A DNA stretch of 64,000 nucleotides from Pseudoips prasinana. Taxonomy: Eukaryota; Arthropoda; Insecta; Lepidoptera; Nolidae. This document shows positions 11,656 to 22,814 of the stretch, one piece after another. Every line of letters begins with the position of its first letter. The first letter of the stretch is position 1. Made by a program: the position numbers and the translations under genes. The notes under the pieces are model-generated. The model did no database searches. It was not told where the DNA came from and was given only the letters and a program-made list of their open reading frames with translations. Location of the stretch: positions 7,277,501-7,341,500 of the forward strand of contig OX621258.1 of NCBI GenBank assembly GCA_951640165.1, in the 5' to 3' direction.

Positions 11656-12459
11656 CACACACGGATAATCTTTTTTAATAATAGCATATTTGCCAAGTAC
11701 ATAAGGTAGATACATAAAATATAGGTAGCCCTCATTTTATCTATCTACAAGCTTTCTTATAGGTATTATTTTAGTTAATATGTATTCATATTATTTTTTA
11801 TATATCATGACTTGAAACGGCTATCAATACAAACATTCTATTCTGATTAATAGTTACTAATTTAAAACCCTCCCACACAAACCACACACGATGCCGCCAT
11901 ACAGAATAAAAATAAAATATTAAGTTTTTTATATCACAACTTCTGCACAATAAAACGGAATTATTTGTTACAATCACGTTCTCATTCATTCACGAAACTT
12001 ACACTATAAATGAACTTTTGTTTGAGTTCTATTTTCAAGTCACGTAGAGGATGCATTAATTATACCCATGTTCGTAGGTACGCCTGTGTTGAGTTGCCAA
12101 TCTAAAATATTATTATTATACAATAAATTTGGGTAAAACGTTGCTCTGTTTGTGAAAGAATTAGGTACCCCTACAAATAATACATTGAAACCTTGAAATA
12201 ACGTGACTTTGAAAACTTTTTATTCCTTAAAAAGCATGGAAAAGCAATTGCTATATATTTTTTCAACCAAACCATGCATGATTCCTCTTAAATTTGTAAA
12301 AAGTTTAGTATAAGGTAACAAATATTGAAGAAGGAAAATTGGCTTAAGGAAAAATACCATTGAAATGCCGCCGTGTATTAAATGTTAACTGTCATTCATT
12401 TTTAAAATGATTAGTTACGTTTAATAGGTAGATAGATAGAAAGATACACCTAGAATTAG
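11656..12459. other. no recognised feature
   Basis: AT-rich non-coding DNA. Confidence 0.3.
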
Positions 12460-12848
12460 CACACAAATGTCTGTCCAGGGTGGGAATCGAATCAGGGACC
12501 TGTGGCGTGAAAGATAAGCATTTACAAACCACGCCAAGTTATTTTGTAGATAGACTTTAAGGCGACGCATTGGAGATCAGGGTCTTCAGCAAATCCTGGG
12601 GAATTAATTACACACGGCCATCTGATCCCAAACTAAGCAGAGCTTGTATCTACTGAGATAACTGATATACTTACATATACTATTTTCTTTTGTTTTGTTA
12701 CTACATACTTACCTATACAGATAATTTACACGCAGTCTCAGGACAAATAGACATGTTCATGCACACAAATATCTGTCCCGGGTGGGAATCGAACCTAAGA
12801 CCTGCGGCGTAAAAGGCAGCGTATCTACCAACCATGCCAATGAGCCCG
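12460..12848 (-). repeat. two tRNA-derived SINE family B copies
   Basis: 12594-12848 is a near-complete reverse copy: 3' tail 'CCAAACTAAGCAGAGCTTGT', then AT-rich body, then B box (GGGAATCGAACC) and head ending 'ACCATGCCAATGAGCCCG'. 12460-12548 is a head-only fragment with B box and the 'GGCGTGAAAG...AACCACGCC' head. Confidence 0.75.
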
Positions 12849-12902
12849 TAAAAGTTGTCTTAAAAATAAAAGCAGCTGCAGATAACGACCTCCTTTGTTC
12901 TT

Positions 12903-13182
12903 ATCCCGGATCAGACCCAAAAGTATAGTTAGGAGTATTCTGGCAAGAAGAACACCCAGTGACAGCCCGAAGTCTAGAAGATGGCGGAAGTATCGATCCC
13001 GCGCCCGAAGAACACAGAAAGCTGTCAGCCCTCTCCTCAGTCGTGTCAGATAGGCATCCCATCAGATCATGCGAATGACTCAATTGAAGGTGCACATTTA
13101 TTTGAGCAGACACACTCCTGCACTTTAATCCAGTCTCCATTGAGATTGGCTGCCGGGGCCAAAATAAGGCCAGGAACATTAG
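12903..13182 (+). repeat. tRNA-derived SINE family A, diverged copy
   Basis: Body and 3' half match family A: 'GTCAGCCCTCTCC', 'GGCATCCCATCAGATCATG', 'CAGTCTCCATTGAGATTGGC' and 'GGAACATTA'. Open frames on both strands here are by-products of the repeat. Confidence 0.65.
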
Positions 13183-15145
13183 GGAGACACCAACTATTCA
13201 TAAAACTGATACCGAGGCTTTTTAAATTTATTTGAAATACTAACAGCACATTACATCTCTTTGAATATAGGTAGGTAGGTACTAAATATTAAACAGTAGG
13301 CCAATTATATCTACGGAAATTGATGGATAAGCTACTATGTACAATTTATGTGGTGTTACCATATTTATGAAAAATAATATGTTGACATTTATATCTATCA
13401 AGAACGGTTGACATAAAATTTTGTATAAAATCTAGTCTGAGTACCCGTCTCGTTGCCTCAAGTTTGCTACATAATGCGATTAGATATCTTATTTGTTGTT
13501 TCAATAAAGAGCCTGATACTTTCTTAAGTACACTAAAAAGCCAATCATAAAACGTCTGTATCCAGTTAAACATCAGAGCAAATATCGCTTTTCTAGCTCT
13601 CAATATCTCGTTTACATGTAAACAAACCAATGAAAAATCTTAATAATAAGTCACAAACCATTTTCCAACAACCCACAAGAAGCTAAAAAGTCTTAAGCTC
13701 ATAACTCATATGTTTTATTTACATTCTAGGTTTCAAATAAAACCTTTTCTTCGAACATTTAAAGCGAACCTCCTAACTTATACCTCTCTCGCTCCCTCAC
13801 TACCCGTACTTTCGAATAACCACGCCTTACGGTATGTATGCCTATCTTTTTCTATCCCATACAAATTGTGATTCCATTTCGTTCGCTCTCGACTATCGAT
13901 TTACGGTAGAAGTTTGTTTACCCGACTAAATTCCATAGCTATATTTAGTTGGGTAATACTGTAATAGCCCGGCTGGATTGCACATGGCTAAGTTATATGT
14001 AATTGTATTTGGGTTGCCAATGTCAGAAGGTTTATGTTTTTTTTGTTTCTTCCTCTTTTGTTATGAAATATAATGTTTTATGTTTGTGTTTATTATTTGT
14101 TAATTTAGTAGCGTTTATTAGTGCTTTTAATTAAATTTGTCCACTGTTTAAGTGCACATTAGGGCCATAGGAATTACACCCAACTATTTCACTCGTATTT
14201 CGAACCGTCACTGCAATATGTTATCTTAATTATTGCAAATAATTTATTTAGCTAACGAGAGATTAAGACCACTGTATCTTTGAAACAGTAGATATTACTT
14301 GTTGTCTGTTGTGTGAAACCCTCCTTGGCTTTCACTTGTTCACCAGAAAATGTTAGTGAGCCGATGCTCAAAGTCATCTAACAGATAAGATAAACTAGAT
14401 GACCCGCGCTATAGGGCACCCATTTGGGTTCGAACCTCGATTTATGGCGGTTATTGATGTAGAGTCGCATAAGCAGATCGGTCTCTCAGTATTCCTGTTT
14501 AAAAATATTATTGTAATAATAATAATAAGTCATTTATCCTCTCTCACAACACACTACACACAGGTTTACAATTATAATAGTACATATCACAGCAAATACC
14601 AAAACTTTGTGAGAGACTGGTGCTTGATGTAGGTTTGATACCTGTATTACAAGTCACTAGTGCCCTCCCGCGGCTATTACATAACTATGTAACTTAAATA
14701 ACAGTAACAATTACGATTTTGAGAGTGACTGTAATGTATGTAGCTACCTTATATAAATATTACAAAAGTTAATAAGATTAAAACAATATTGCTATGCCCG
14801 ATGGGTTTAATCTTCAAGACCCATAGGTAGGTACCTACTACCAGATCTTTTATAGCATTCTCATGGCATGATTCTACTTTGGTAATATCATATTTATAGA
14901 GTCGTTATTCTTCGACATGAAGCAGGTTTCTAATCCACAGACTAGGTAATACAGTGATATCAATATCATGCTAAGAGCTGAAGGTGATATCGGCATACCT
15001 AGATTGTTTGATAAAAAAAAAGGAAAAAGGTATATTATTTGTGATTGAATTGAAGGCTACTTACCTATATCTAAATGTATACTAAAATAATGGCGCTCTT
15101 TATTAATTTCATTAAGTGCGTTAAAAGTTTGACATGTTGGCACAC
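13183..15145. other. no gene recognised
   Basis: A 94-codon minus-strand frame at 13346-13630 has no domain that I recognise. The remainder is AT-rich single-copy-looking sequence. Confidence 0.3.
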
Positions 15146-15210
15146 AATTGGCGAACAATAATTCACATAACATACATTATGTTACCTATGTGAATTATTG
15201 TTCGCCAATT
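15146..15210. repeat. perfect 24-bp inverted repeat (hairpin)
   Basis: Arms 15146-15169 and 15187-15210 (AATTGGCGAACAATAATTCA...) pair without mismatch around a 17-base loop that itself has ATAACATA/TATGTTA complementarity. No transposon ends are evident. Confidence 0.8.
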
Positions 15211-15443
15211 TTAAAGCTATCGACTGTCATGGAAAAACAAAACAGTACTTTAATTTATATATTTTGGACCCGTCATTTAAATTAGATATATATATATAAT
15301 ATTATAAAGAGAAAACATTAGATCCAAGCGATAAAAAAATTGCCTCTAAAAGTACGAGTAGTTATGTGACGTGCGTGGCGAAAACAATTGGCGTTACATA
15401 AAACATTGTAGGTGCTATATTTTGATAGTACCTATCGTCGCCC

Positions 15444-15526
15444 AAAGTCAGTAAGTCATGTCAGAGGCCTATTGAGCGGCTTGAACAATTCTGACACCAG
15501 CGTAACTACTACCCATACGATAAGGA
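15444..15526 (+). repeat. 5S-derived SINE, 3' tail fragment
   Basis: Matches the tail of the 5S-headed SINE at 47184-47412 ('AAGTCATGTCAGAGGCCTAT', 'CTTGAACAATTCTGACACC', 'ACTACCCATACGATAA'). The head is missing. Confidence 0.6.
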
Positions 15527-15807
15527 AGTCACTCAAAAAATATCCTTGAGGTTATATTAGGTGCCTACCTGTAACTGTTTAGTTAAGTCAATTGTAAATT
15601 AGATAGTTAATCTTTAGGTACCTATTTCTATTTCTACCAGGTACGCGTGCTAAGTTGGCCTGGGTAAATAAATATTATTTAAATTATACCTACAACAAAT
15701 TTATCAAATATATATTTGTTGCATAAAATAATACATATTTATTTATAAAGGATATGTAAATATCTAATAATAACGACATATTCACGACAGTTTAGTAGAT
15801 TCGCATG

Positions 15808-15946
15808 TACAGACGCCAGCACATCAAGCTACCCCAATCTGTCAAATTACCCCAATTGATAGTGAACATTATGCTTATGTGATAAAGTGGAAAATCGTTA
15901 AAAGAAATTTGATAGATTGGGGTAGATGGATGTGCTAGCGTCTGTA
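15808..15946. mobile_element. 135-bp TA-flanked MITE, copy 1
   Basis: Element 15810-15944, flanked by TA. The TIRs begin CAGACGCCAGCACATCAAGC and extend ~40 bp. A second copy of exactly 135 bp lies at 47435-47569. The TA target and the structure fit a Tc1/mariner-derived MITE. Confidence 0.75.
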
Positions 15947-15997
15947 CCTAAGTACCTACTTATGTGGAATTATTAATTCCAAACTAAAATTATGTTG

Positions 15998-16062
15998 GTA
16001 ATTTGCTCAGATTCATGTTATCCATGATAGATTCATGGATAACATGAATCTGAGCAAATTAC
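15998..16062. repeat. perfect 30-bp palindrome
   Basis: Arms 15998-16027 and 16033-16062 are exact inverse copies (GTAATTTGCTCAGATTCATG...) around a 5-base spacer. Such long perfect palindromes usually arise recently by foldback synthesis. Confidence 0.85.
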
Positions 16063-16496
16063 TATATCTACAAGTTACAAGTTATCAACAACAAATAATC
16101 TTACTCCAACAAGAGCACTTAACGAAACAGTTTTCATTACCCAAATCAAGAGCACTCAGCAAATTAAAATAATCAATTGGCAACACTGAGAACAACAATG
16201 GCCGCCACGTGCACTTTGTTCCCGCCAAAATTACAATGGAGAAAATATGAAACGTATTGATATAGAGAATTAAATGGGAAACCGTATGGCATTAAGATTG
16301 CAATCGTGATAATGCAGTATTATTAGCTAATGTTTGAAGTTATGGGAAGTAATGAGAAAGGAATATTAGGATGTGTTGACAGATTGAAATTGTCATGAGA
16401 ATTTTGATCAATATCTCATTGACTTATATCTTATATGTATAACTAGACACGCTGTTTCGAATAAAAACTCTGTCACAGTCCGGTTGTGCGCGAGGT

Positions 16497-16569
16497 GAGG
16501 GGCGCGCGCGCGGCGGCCAAAATTGCTTACTGAGTTGCAGCGCGGGCGCTGCAACTCAGTGAGCAAATT
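16497..16569. repeat. GC-rich patch with 23-bp hairpin
   Basis: A run of GCGC dinucleotides (16500-16517) is followed by inverted arms at about 16521-16543 and 16546-16569 (TGAGTTGCAGCGC inverted), with one mismatch and one bulged base. Stands out from the AT-rich surroundings. Confidence 0.7.
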
Positions 16570-16671
16570 CTCAATAGGGGATTGCACGTATCATTCGGTC
16601 ACTCGGCCAGCTATTCTGCCAGTAAACCCGACACGGCAAACAAGCACGAATAATAATTAATAATATCTTAG

Positions 16672-17157
16672 GACATTATTCACACACGGTCATCTGATCC
16701 CAAACTAAGCAGAGCTTGTACCTACTATAGAAACAAGATAACTGTTATACTACAAATATTATGTTTCTTTTGTAAATACATGCTTATATAGATAATTAAA
16801 CCAGGACAAACATGTCTGTTCATGCACACAAATGTTTGTCCTGGGTGAGAATCGAACCCGCGACCTGGGGCTCTACCGGCTAAGTCACCGAACATCGATT
16901 TCTTAAATGGCGTTAAAATAAATAAAAGTTAAAAACGAGTTAATCAATCGGTAAATTGGCTTCAACTTTGACAATCGATTCCGGCCCATTTATGACGTCA
17001 CATGTGCTCATGGAAGCCGATTTACCGATTGATTAAGTCATTTTTAACCTTTATTTATTTGAACGCCATTTGAGAAATCGATGTTCGGTGACCTAGCCGG
17101 TAGAGCCCCAGCAACATGAAAGGCAAGTATTCACCAATCACGCCAACTGGCCCGTTT
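16672..17157 (-). repeat. SINE B interrupted by a foldback element
   Basis: SINE B pieces 16672-16864 (tail, body, B box GAATCGAACCCGCGACC) and 17112-17157 (ACATGAAAGGCAAG...GCCAACTGGCCCG) are split inside the tRNA-like head by the 247-bp element at 16865-17111. Removing it restores the SINE. Confidence 0.8.
16865..17111. mobile_element. 247-bp foldback element, copy 2
   Basis: Same ends and length as copies 1 and 3. The centre carries TGACGTCA and CACATGTG. Inserted just 3' of GACCTG in the head of a SINE B. Confidence 0.8.
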
Positions 17158-17521
17158 AAGTCTTATTCATACATAAATCTATAAATATTATGTAGGTAAT
17201 ATTATAAAACGACATATGCCCATAATTCCTACCACATTATCAACACAAAACGTGCTACCACAAATGACCACGTAATCAAACGAGAATAACAAAAAGTGTA
17301 CCTCGCAACCTTTTAATATTGGAGGCCGAGCGGCAGGGGGCGGATTCCCCGCGGGGTAATAGCATGTTAGCAAATAGCTACCGAAGTGATTTGCCTCGGT
17401 TTTTGCCTTTCCTACCGATGGGCGGGATAATACAGTGTGTTTAAATTACGGAAATTGTACTTTTGGTTTATGAATCAATTACTTTGGTATGTACAGGGTG
17501 GAACATAAATTATTGACGTTC

Positions 17522-18128
17522 CTTAAACATGTCTGTTTGTCCTGAGTCTCGGTGTAATTACCTATAAAAGTATGTATTTACAAAAGAAAAGTAGTATATT
17601 ATATGTTGTATAACAGTTATCTGGTTTCCATAGTAGCTAAATATAATTACTATTATGAAATAAATTTTAAAAATGTCTTAACAATCCGTGTACCTACCTA
17701 AATATCTATATGTAACTAGAAATAATTATGTATACTTAACTATATTACTACAAACAAGTTCGGAATATTTACAAGCGCTTTTTTAAAGTCTACGTGAATA
17801 AAAACCTTTTTTTTATATTATCATTATTAAAAGAAAAGTAGTATATATGTAGTATATCAGTGATCTGGATTCCATAGTAGCTAAATATCATTACTATTAT
17901 GAAATAAATTTTAAAAATGTTTTAATAATCCGTGTACCTACCTAAATATCTATAGGTATGTAACTAGAAATAATTATGTATACTTAACTATATTGCTACA
18001 AACAAGTTCTGACTATTTACAAGCGCTTTTTTAAAGTCTACGTGAATAAAAACCTTTTTTATGTTTTATTTTTTATTTTAGTAGTACAAGCTCTGCTTAG
18101 TTTGAGATGGCCATGTGATACTATTACG
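17522..18128 (+). repeat. SINE B split by a LINE tail, with tandem duplication
   Basis: SINE B head-side body (17522-17634) and its 3' tail (18076-18128, TAGTACAAGCTCTGCTTAGT) are separated by family F LINE tails at 17632-17822 and 17875-18070. 17590-17820 and 17830-18062 are near-identical. The LINE tail together with its SINE flank was therefore duplicated in tandem, rather than inserted twice. Confidence 0.7.
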
Positions 18129-18289
18129 CCATCTCATCCCGTGGGGGGATTAGAAGTAGACTAGAGGGAGTATCTACCAGATAATGAGGATCATACTGCG
18201 ATCGCCAAGCGTCCAAGCGTCGCGATTATGGTATATCCCTCCAAATTATGGACACAACTCTCTACACTCTATTGTGGAACCCTTTTGGG

Positions 18290-18690
18290 GACACACAAAA
18301 CACATTTATAGGTATGTTTCTAGATACATACTTATCATAGGTAAATTATTCACAAACACGGAACAAATAATTGTGCTCATCACAAAGATTTGACCTGGGC
18401 CTCTACCGGCTAAGTCGCCGAACATCGATTGCTTAAACGGCGTTCAAATAAATAAAGGTTAAAAATGACTTAATCGTTCGTTAAATCGGCTTCAACGTTG
18501 ACAATCGATTCCGGACCATTTATGACGTTAGATGTGCTCATGGAAGCCGATTTAACCATTGATTAAGTCAATTTTAACCTTTATTTATTTGAACGCCATT
18601 TAAGAAATCGATGTTCGGCGACTTAGCCGGTAGAGCCCCTGGGTGGTGAATGAGATCACGACCTCTGGCTTTGTATTATATAACTTGACA
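18290..18690 (-). repeat. SINE C remnant split by a foldback element
   Basis: Pieces 18340-18394 (ATTGTGCTCATCACAAAGAT) and 18642-18680 (GGTGGTGAATGAGATCACGACC) join into the interior of SINE C once the 247-bp element is removed. Confidence 0.6.
18395..18641. mobile_element. 247-bp foldback element, copy 3
   Basis: Same structure and length as the other two copies. The central TGACGTCA is mutated to TGACGTTA. CTG is present on both sides, so a 3-4-bp target duplication (CTG/CCTG) is possible for this copy. Confidence 0.8.
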
Positions 18691-18932
18691 ATTTTGAAAT
18701 TTGACATGTATTTAGAATAAATTTATTGACATTGTGTGAACTAATTACTGTTTTAATTATTGTATGCCCAAAGGGCGAGACATGGATGATCTTTAAAAAT
18801 ATTGTTCACCATCATGTTCACGACGACGGATCTACAATCCTGTGTGCTACGAATGCGTAGAAAGGGCACATCCGATGTAGATGCCCTAGAAGAGGACAGA
18901 CCACGGGCAAGTAGATGTGGCTGTGTCAACTT

Positions 18933-19394
18933 GACAATCAAATGTGGACCAAAATCAAGGAATTAAAACACTCAAAGCAACTTATAAAAGGAGTAGACAA
19001 AAGCTGGTCCAAAAAGCTTTGGAAGTACAGCAGAAACCAGTTACGACTGATAGTAGCAGTATTCACGGGCCACTACGGCACCAACTATCACCTACACAAA
19101 CTGGGACTGTCGAACAGCCCGATCTGCAGGACCTGTAGGGAAGACAATGACACAATGCTGCATATAATATGCAAATGCGATGCATTGGCAAGACACAGAA
19201 AGGCCATCCTGGGGCTGGCATATCCAGAACCAGGAGACTACAAGGATCTACCCCTAAGAAACATACTGGATTATGTGAAGACTTCATTCAGGGCTCTAGG
19301 GATAGAATAAAACCAGTGGGGGATAGTACAAAAGATCCTGAAGGGTCGAAGTGCTGTACACAAGTACACCCCATCAAAGATAAGATAAGATAAC
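18933..19394 (+). pseudogene. 5'-truncated I-like LINE, ORF2 C-terminus
   Basis: One frame reads from about 18933 to the stop at 19308-19310. It contains FTGHYGTNYHLHKLGLS followed by CRTC...ML-H-IICKC, the Cys/His knuckle after RNase H in RNase H-bearing LINEs, then a C-terminal ~50 residues. The 3' end is a TAAGA/TAA repeat tail (19378-19393), as in I-type elements. A 13-bp target duplication GCTGTGTCAACTT flanks it at 18920-18932 and 19395-19407. The short piece is a typical 5'-truncated insertion. The apparent Met upstream of 18933 belongs to the flank. Confidence 0.8.
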
Positions 19395-19479
19395 GCTGTG
19401 TCAACTTTGGAGCAGGAAAACTAAAACCAGCCAGGGCTGCGGGGTGGGCACTGGCCGGGAAAAACACAACCCCGAATAT

Positions 19480-20275
19480 TCTTGTGAAACAGACAATTGT
19501 ACAAAATACATTTTGTACCTACCTGAGATCCACAATAAAGTAACTTTTTCTTTATTATCAAAATTAAAAATACACATTAAACTAATATTGCTATTCGTCA
19601 AAATCTTCCTTCATACTTCTTTTTTCGTCCAATCCATTTTGCTTTGGAACGTGCTACCACCCGAAATCAGACCGTCTAAAAACCGCTACACATTTAAAAA
19701 GAAGGTTCGTGATCACATCACTTCATCTAATGAATAGGAAAGCTATCGTATCCGTATATATATATTATATTATATATATTGTACTAGTGGCCCGGTACGT
19801 GCTTCGCTACGTTTAAGGCATAGTAATAAAAAAATGATTATTAAATTCATTTATTCAAACAAAAAAATATTTTAAATTGCTAAAAGATGTTGATTTTACA
19901 CTTTTTCAAGACATTTTTTAAATTTTCTCTACGTAGGTATAAACCTTTCCTGGACTTCCACGAATAATTCAAGACCAAAATTAGCCAAAGGCGTTGTTGA
20001 GTTATAGCATTACAACGAAAAGTGGCATTGATTTTTATATATATAGATTTATGTATGTATATAGTATGTATATATTTAGAACTAGTATGTATTATTATGT
20101 TATATATATTGTTTATGTATATAGTTAAACCAAGAAAGAAAGTTACATTCGACATCTTAGTGCACCTACCGTAGTCTCTCTGCACCACCCAATGGTTGAC
20201 TGGTAGATAATGCCTATGGCATTAAGTTCGCCTATGTACATATACTTTGTGCTAAAGTTTAAATAAATAAATGCA
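19480..20275 (+). pseudogene. CR1/Jockey-like LINE 3' end, split by a Helitron
   Basis: 19600-19737 encodes FFVQSILLWNVLPPEIRPS...FKKKVRDHI and a stop, the usual C-terminus of CR1/Jockey-type RT. The 3' UTR resumes after the Helitron (20048-20275) with GGTTGACTGGTAGATAATGC and ends near AAATAAATAAATG. The 5' limit is uncertain. Confidence 0.65.
19784..20047 (-). mobile_element. non-autonomous Helitron in a LINE 3' UTR
   Basis: In minus orientation it starts TCTATATATATAAAAATCAA (20047) and ends at CTAG (19784), with GCGAAGCACGTACCGGGCC before it. Flanks are A and T. Sister copy at 34716-34953. Confidence 0.8.
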
Positions 20276-20661
20276 TTACACAGTTTGTTGGCGAATCTGA
20301 ATCTGAAGCTTAGCAGTCAGAATCTTAGTCTGAATCTTAGCATGACACTTGACCAACTAAATTCTTAACTGTTGGCCGAATCCAAGATAGAATTAATTAA
20401 TTAATTACGTGAGAAGATTACAGTTTGTCACGATAAACAAGATGTTTATTAATAAAAATAGTACCCTAATCAGCGATGAACCGGCAGCTTATTATCGTTA
20501 ATACCACTAATTACAGACATAATTACTTATCATCCGACGTCAATTACTTATACAACGTGTAATTTAAATAGTAGACGTAACTTAATAAAAATAAAAGTTC
20601 ATTTATTCGAGTACTAAGTCACAATAAAAACAAATCGATTACAAAGGATTACACAAAATAA
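20276..20661. other. no recognised feature
   Basis: AT-rich, non-coding. Confidence 0.3.
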
Positions 20662-20961
20662 TCTATACATATAATAAAATCGTAGGGAAGTCAAAACTGT
20701 ACATTAAATATTTTTTTAAAGGATACTTTTAGGGTGATCTACAATCGATATCGAAGCCAAAAATATAGTTTTTAGAATATTTGTCTATTTGACTCTATGT
20801 ATGTCCGGGCTAAACTCAAAAATTTACTTAAAATTTTGCATGAATATTACTAAGAGGTCGGGTCAACATATAGGCTACATATTATCACTCTATCGCCTAC
20901 GGGGGAGGGGCTGTGATAATTTATAAAATTAAACGCGGGTAAAACCGCGGGGCAAAGCTAG
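20662..20961 (+). mobile_element. non-autonomous Helitron
   Basis: 5' TCTATACATATAATAAAATC, 3' GGTAAAACCGCGGGGCAAAG then CTAG, flanked by A and T. Sister copy in the opposite orientation at 32987-33310. Confidence 0.8.
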
Positions 20962-21040
20962 TAGTAGACTTAACTAATGAGCGCTAACTAGCAATGAGTC
21001 TAAAATTGTGTTCGTCTACTAAATAATTGCTTTAAGTGGA

Positions 21041-21300
21041 CCAAATCGCGCGTACATGGCCACTAGAGTATGTTTCGCCGGACCGTCTCAAGTAGGCTTT
21101 GTTGAAACCGGTCGTAGATGAACCCGCTGAGTTTGTTTCGCTGGGTCTTCTCCGGTGGGACGCATTGGATCCGGTGGTAGTATTAAAGCGCGACGTTGCA
21201 TAAACGGAGTGACTCATCTATGGACTGGCCGCGAGCCTTGTTGCTTAACTTCGCCGAACACTTACAGACCGATGAGAGCATCTAGCTATGAGCTCTGTAC
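21041..21300 (-). repeat. chimeric SINE: 5S-like head, second body type
   Basis: In minus orientation the head (21213-21298) resembles 5S rRNA internal promoter sequence (GTTCGGCGAAGTTAAGCAAC, GGCCAGTCCATAGATGAGT). The body (21041-21195, with CTCAGCGGGTTCATCTACGA inverted) differs from that of the 5S SINEs at 25861 and 47184. It is shared with a headless copy at 48205-48307. Confidence 0.65.
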
Positions 21301-21447
21301 ATCCACTATTTACCTTACACCTTGTAAAGATAGGATTCTGATAATTGTAAAGTAATTTAGTTTAAATTGGATACCAATTGTTAGCAGTGACGTCAGGATG
21401 TTTTTATTATGTTATGTAATATATATATTACATAACTCTCTTGTAAT

Positions 21448-21582
21448 CTAGTGTATTAGGTAGCATGTTCAGACACAGATATTGAGGTCCTGGCTTCAAA
21501 TCCCGGGTCGGCCCAAAAAGTGTTTAAATAGGGAATTTTTCTGGCAAGAAATAATAGTCCTTAGCAGATCGGAGTTTAGAAG
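21448..21582 (+). repeat. SINE A head fragment
   Basis: tRNA-like B box in CTTCAAATCCCGGGTCGGCC, followed by the body 'GGGAATTTTTCTGGCAAGAA'. The 3' half is missing. Confidence 0.6.
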
Positions 21583-21595
21583 AAAATAATAATAT

Positions 21596-21810
21596 CCTGG
21601 GACATAATTCACACACGGCCATCTGATCCCAATCTAAGCACAGCTTGTACTATGGGAACCAGATCATATACTACTTCTCTTTTTAGTAAATAGGTACCTA
21701 TATAGGTATAGATAATTACATCCAGACACAGGGAAACAGACATGTTCATGCACACAAAACATCTGTCCTGGGTGGGAATCGAACCCGTCGTGGGTTCGAT
21801 TCCCACGTTA
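21596..21810 (-). repeat. SINE B with snap-back at its B box
   Basis: Reverse SINE B from its tail (ATCTGATCCCAATCTAAGC) to the B box. At 21771-21807 the B-box segment is followed directly by its own inverse (GTGGGAATCGAACCC / GGGTTCGATTCCCAC), leaving the head out. Confidence 0.7.
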
Positions 21811-21955
21811 AATTCGTTAAATTTTAAAACTACTAAAAAGTGAAAAAATCAAGATATACAATAAAACTATATCTTTCTTTCAATTGAATCCAGTTAGGAA
21901 TATTTAAATGTTAATGTTTTAGTAATTTTCAATACAAATGAAGTAAGCTTCGATT

Positions 21956-22034
21956 CGATGATCGGAATAACCAAAGTATAAGTTAAATTAAATAAGTTTA
22001 ATTTAACTTAAACTTTGGTTATTCTGATCGTCGA
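21956..22034. repeat. ~35-bp inverted repeat
   Basis: Arms at about 21956-21992 and 21997-22034 (ATCGGAATAACCAAAGTATA... and its inverse), two mismatches, very short loop. Confidence 0.75.
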
Positions 22035-22038
22035 TATA

Positions 22039-22216
22039 TCATACTAATATTATAAATATTTGTGAGTGTGTGAGTGTGTATGTTTGTTACTTCTTCACGG
22101 CTAAGCGGCTGGATCGATTTTAATAAAATTTGGTATAGAGTTAGCTGATACCCTGGATTAACAAATAGGCTATAATTTATAAAGATTAACGCGGGTAAAA
22201 CCGCGGGCACAACTAG
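22039..22216 (+). mobile_element. non-autonomous Helitron
   Basis: 5' TCATACTAATATTATAAATA, 3' GGTAAAACCGCGGGCACAAC then TAG within CTAG (22213-22216). Flanked by A and T. Confidence 0.8.
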
Positions 22217-22275
22217 TTATGACATAAAATGTTCACCCATTAAAATATTGTTAAGACATCATACTTATTAAGACA

Positions 22276-22442
22276 CTAGCTGTGCCCCGCGGTTTTATCC
22301 GAGTTAAATTTAACCTATGTGTTAATCCAGGGTGTTAGCTAACTCCATACCGAATTATATTAAAATCGCTCCAGCCGTTTAGACGTGGAGAAGTAACAAA
22401 CATACACACTCACAAACTTTCGCCTTTATAATATTAGTATGA
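22276..22442 (-). mobile_element. non-autonomous Helitron, inverted partner
   Basis: Same family in the opposite orientation, CTAG at 22276-22279, TC at 22442. Only 59 bp separate it from the plus-strand copy, so a transcript could fold into a ~170-bp imperfect hairpin. Confidence 0.8.
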
Positions 22443-22814
22443 TATCTACCACATCTGGTCCTCATTCGCGGGCTTCCCCTATCCCCACACTTCAACAAAT
22501 CGGGGAACTAATGAATGTATCGAATTCCGTCCCCAGCGGTTACAATCATTTGCTCACGTTTTGTCTGGTGCATATTGCGTTCCGTACCATTGTGCATCTA
22601 ATTGTTTTTGGAACTCTCTTGGGACATTATAGCTCTGTGGATTTAGGGCTGGTAACATCGAGCGGTAGTTTTAAAAAAAGAACATCTTTTATGTTGGGTT
22701 GTTTTTTTTTTATAATAGACTATGCCTGCATTTCTTAAATAATTCCCTATACCGTGGTTTATTTCTCTTTTAATTCCAGAGTGTAGCCGTGACTTGTTTC
22801 TTTTTTATCATCTT

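Noticed and set aside
13346..13630. 94-codon minus-strand ORF as a small gene
   Set aside because: No recognisable domain, AT-rich surroundings, and no splice or start context to support it.
19444..19600. Extending the LINE RT fragment upstream to the ATG at 19444
   Set aside because: Similarity to RT C-termini begins only around 19600. The upstream residues look like translated non-coding sequence.
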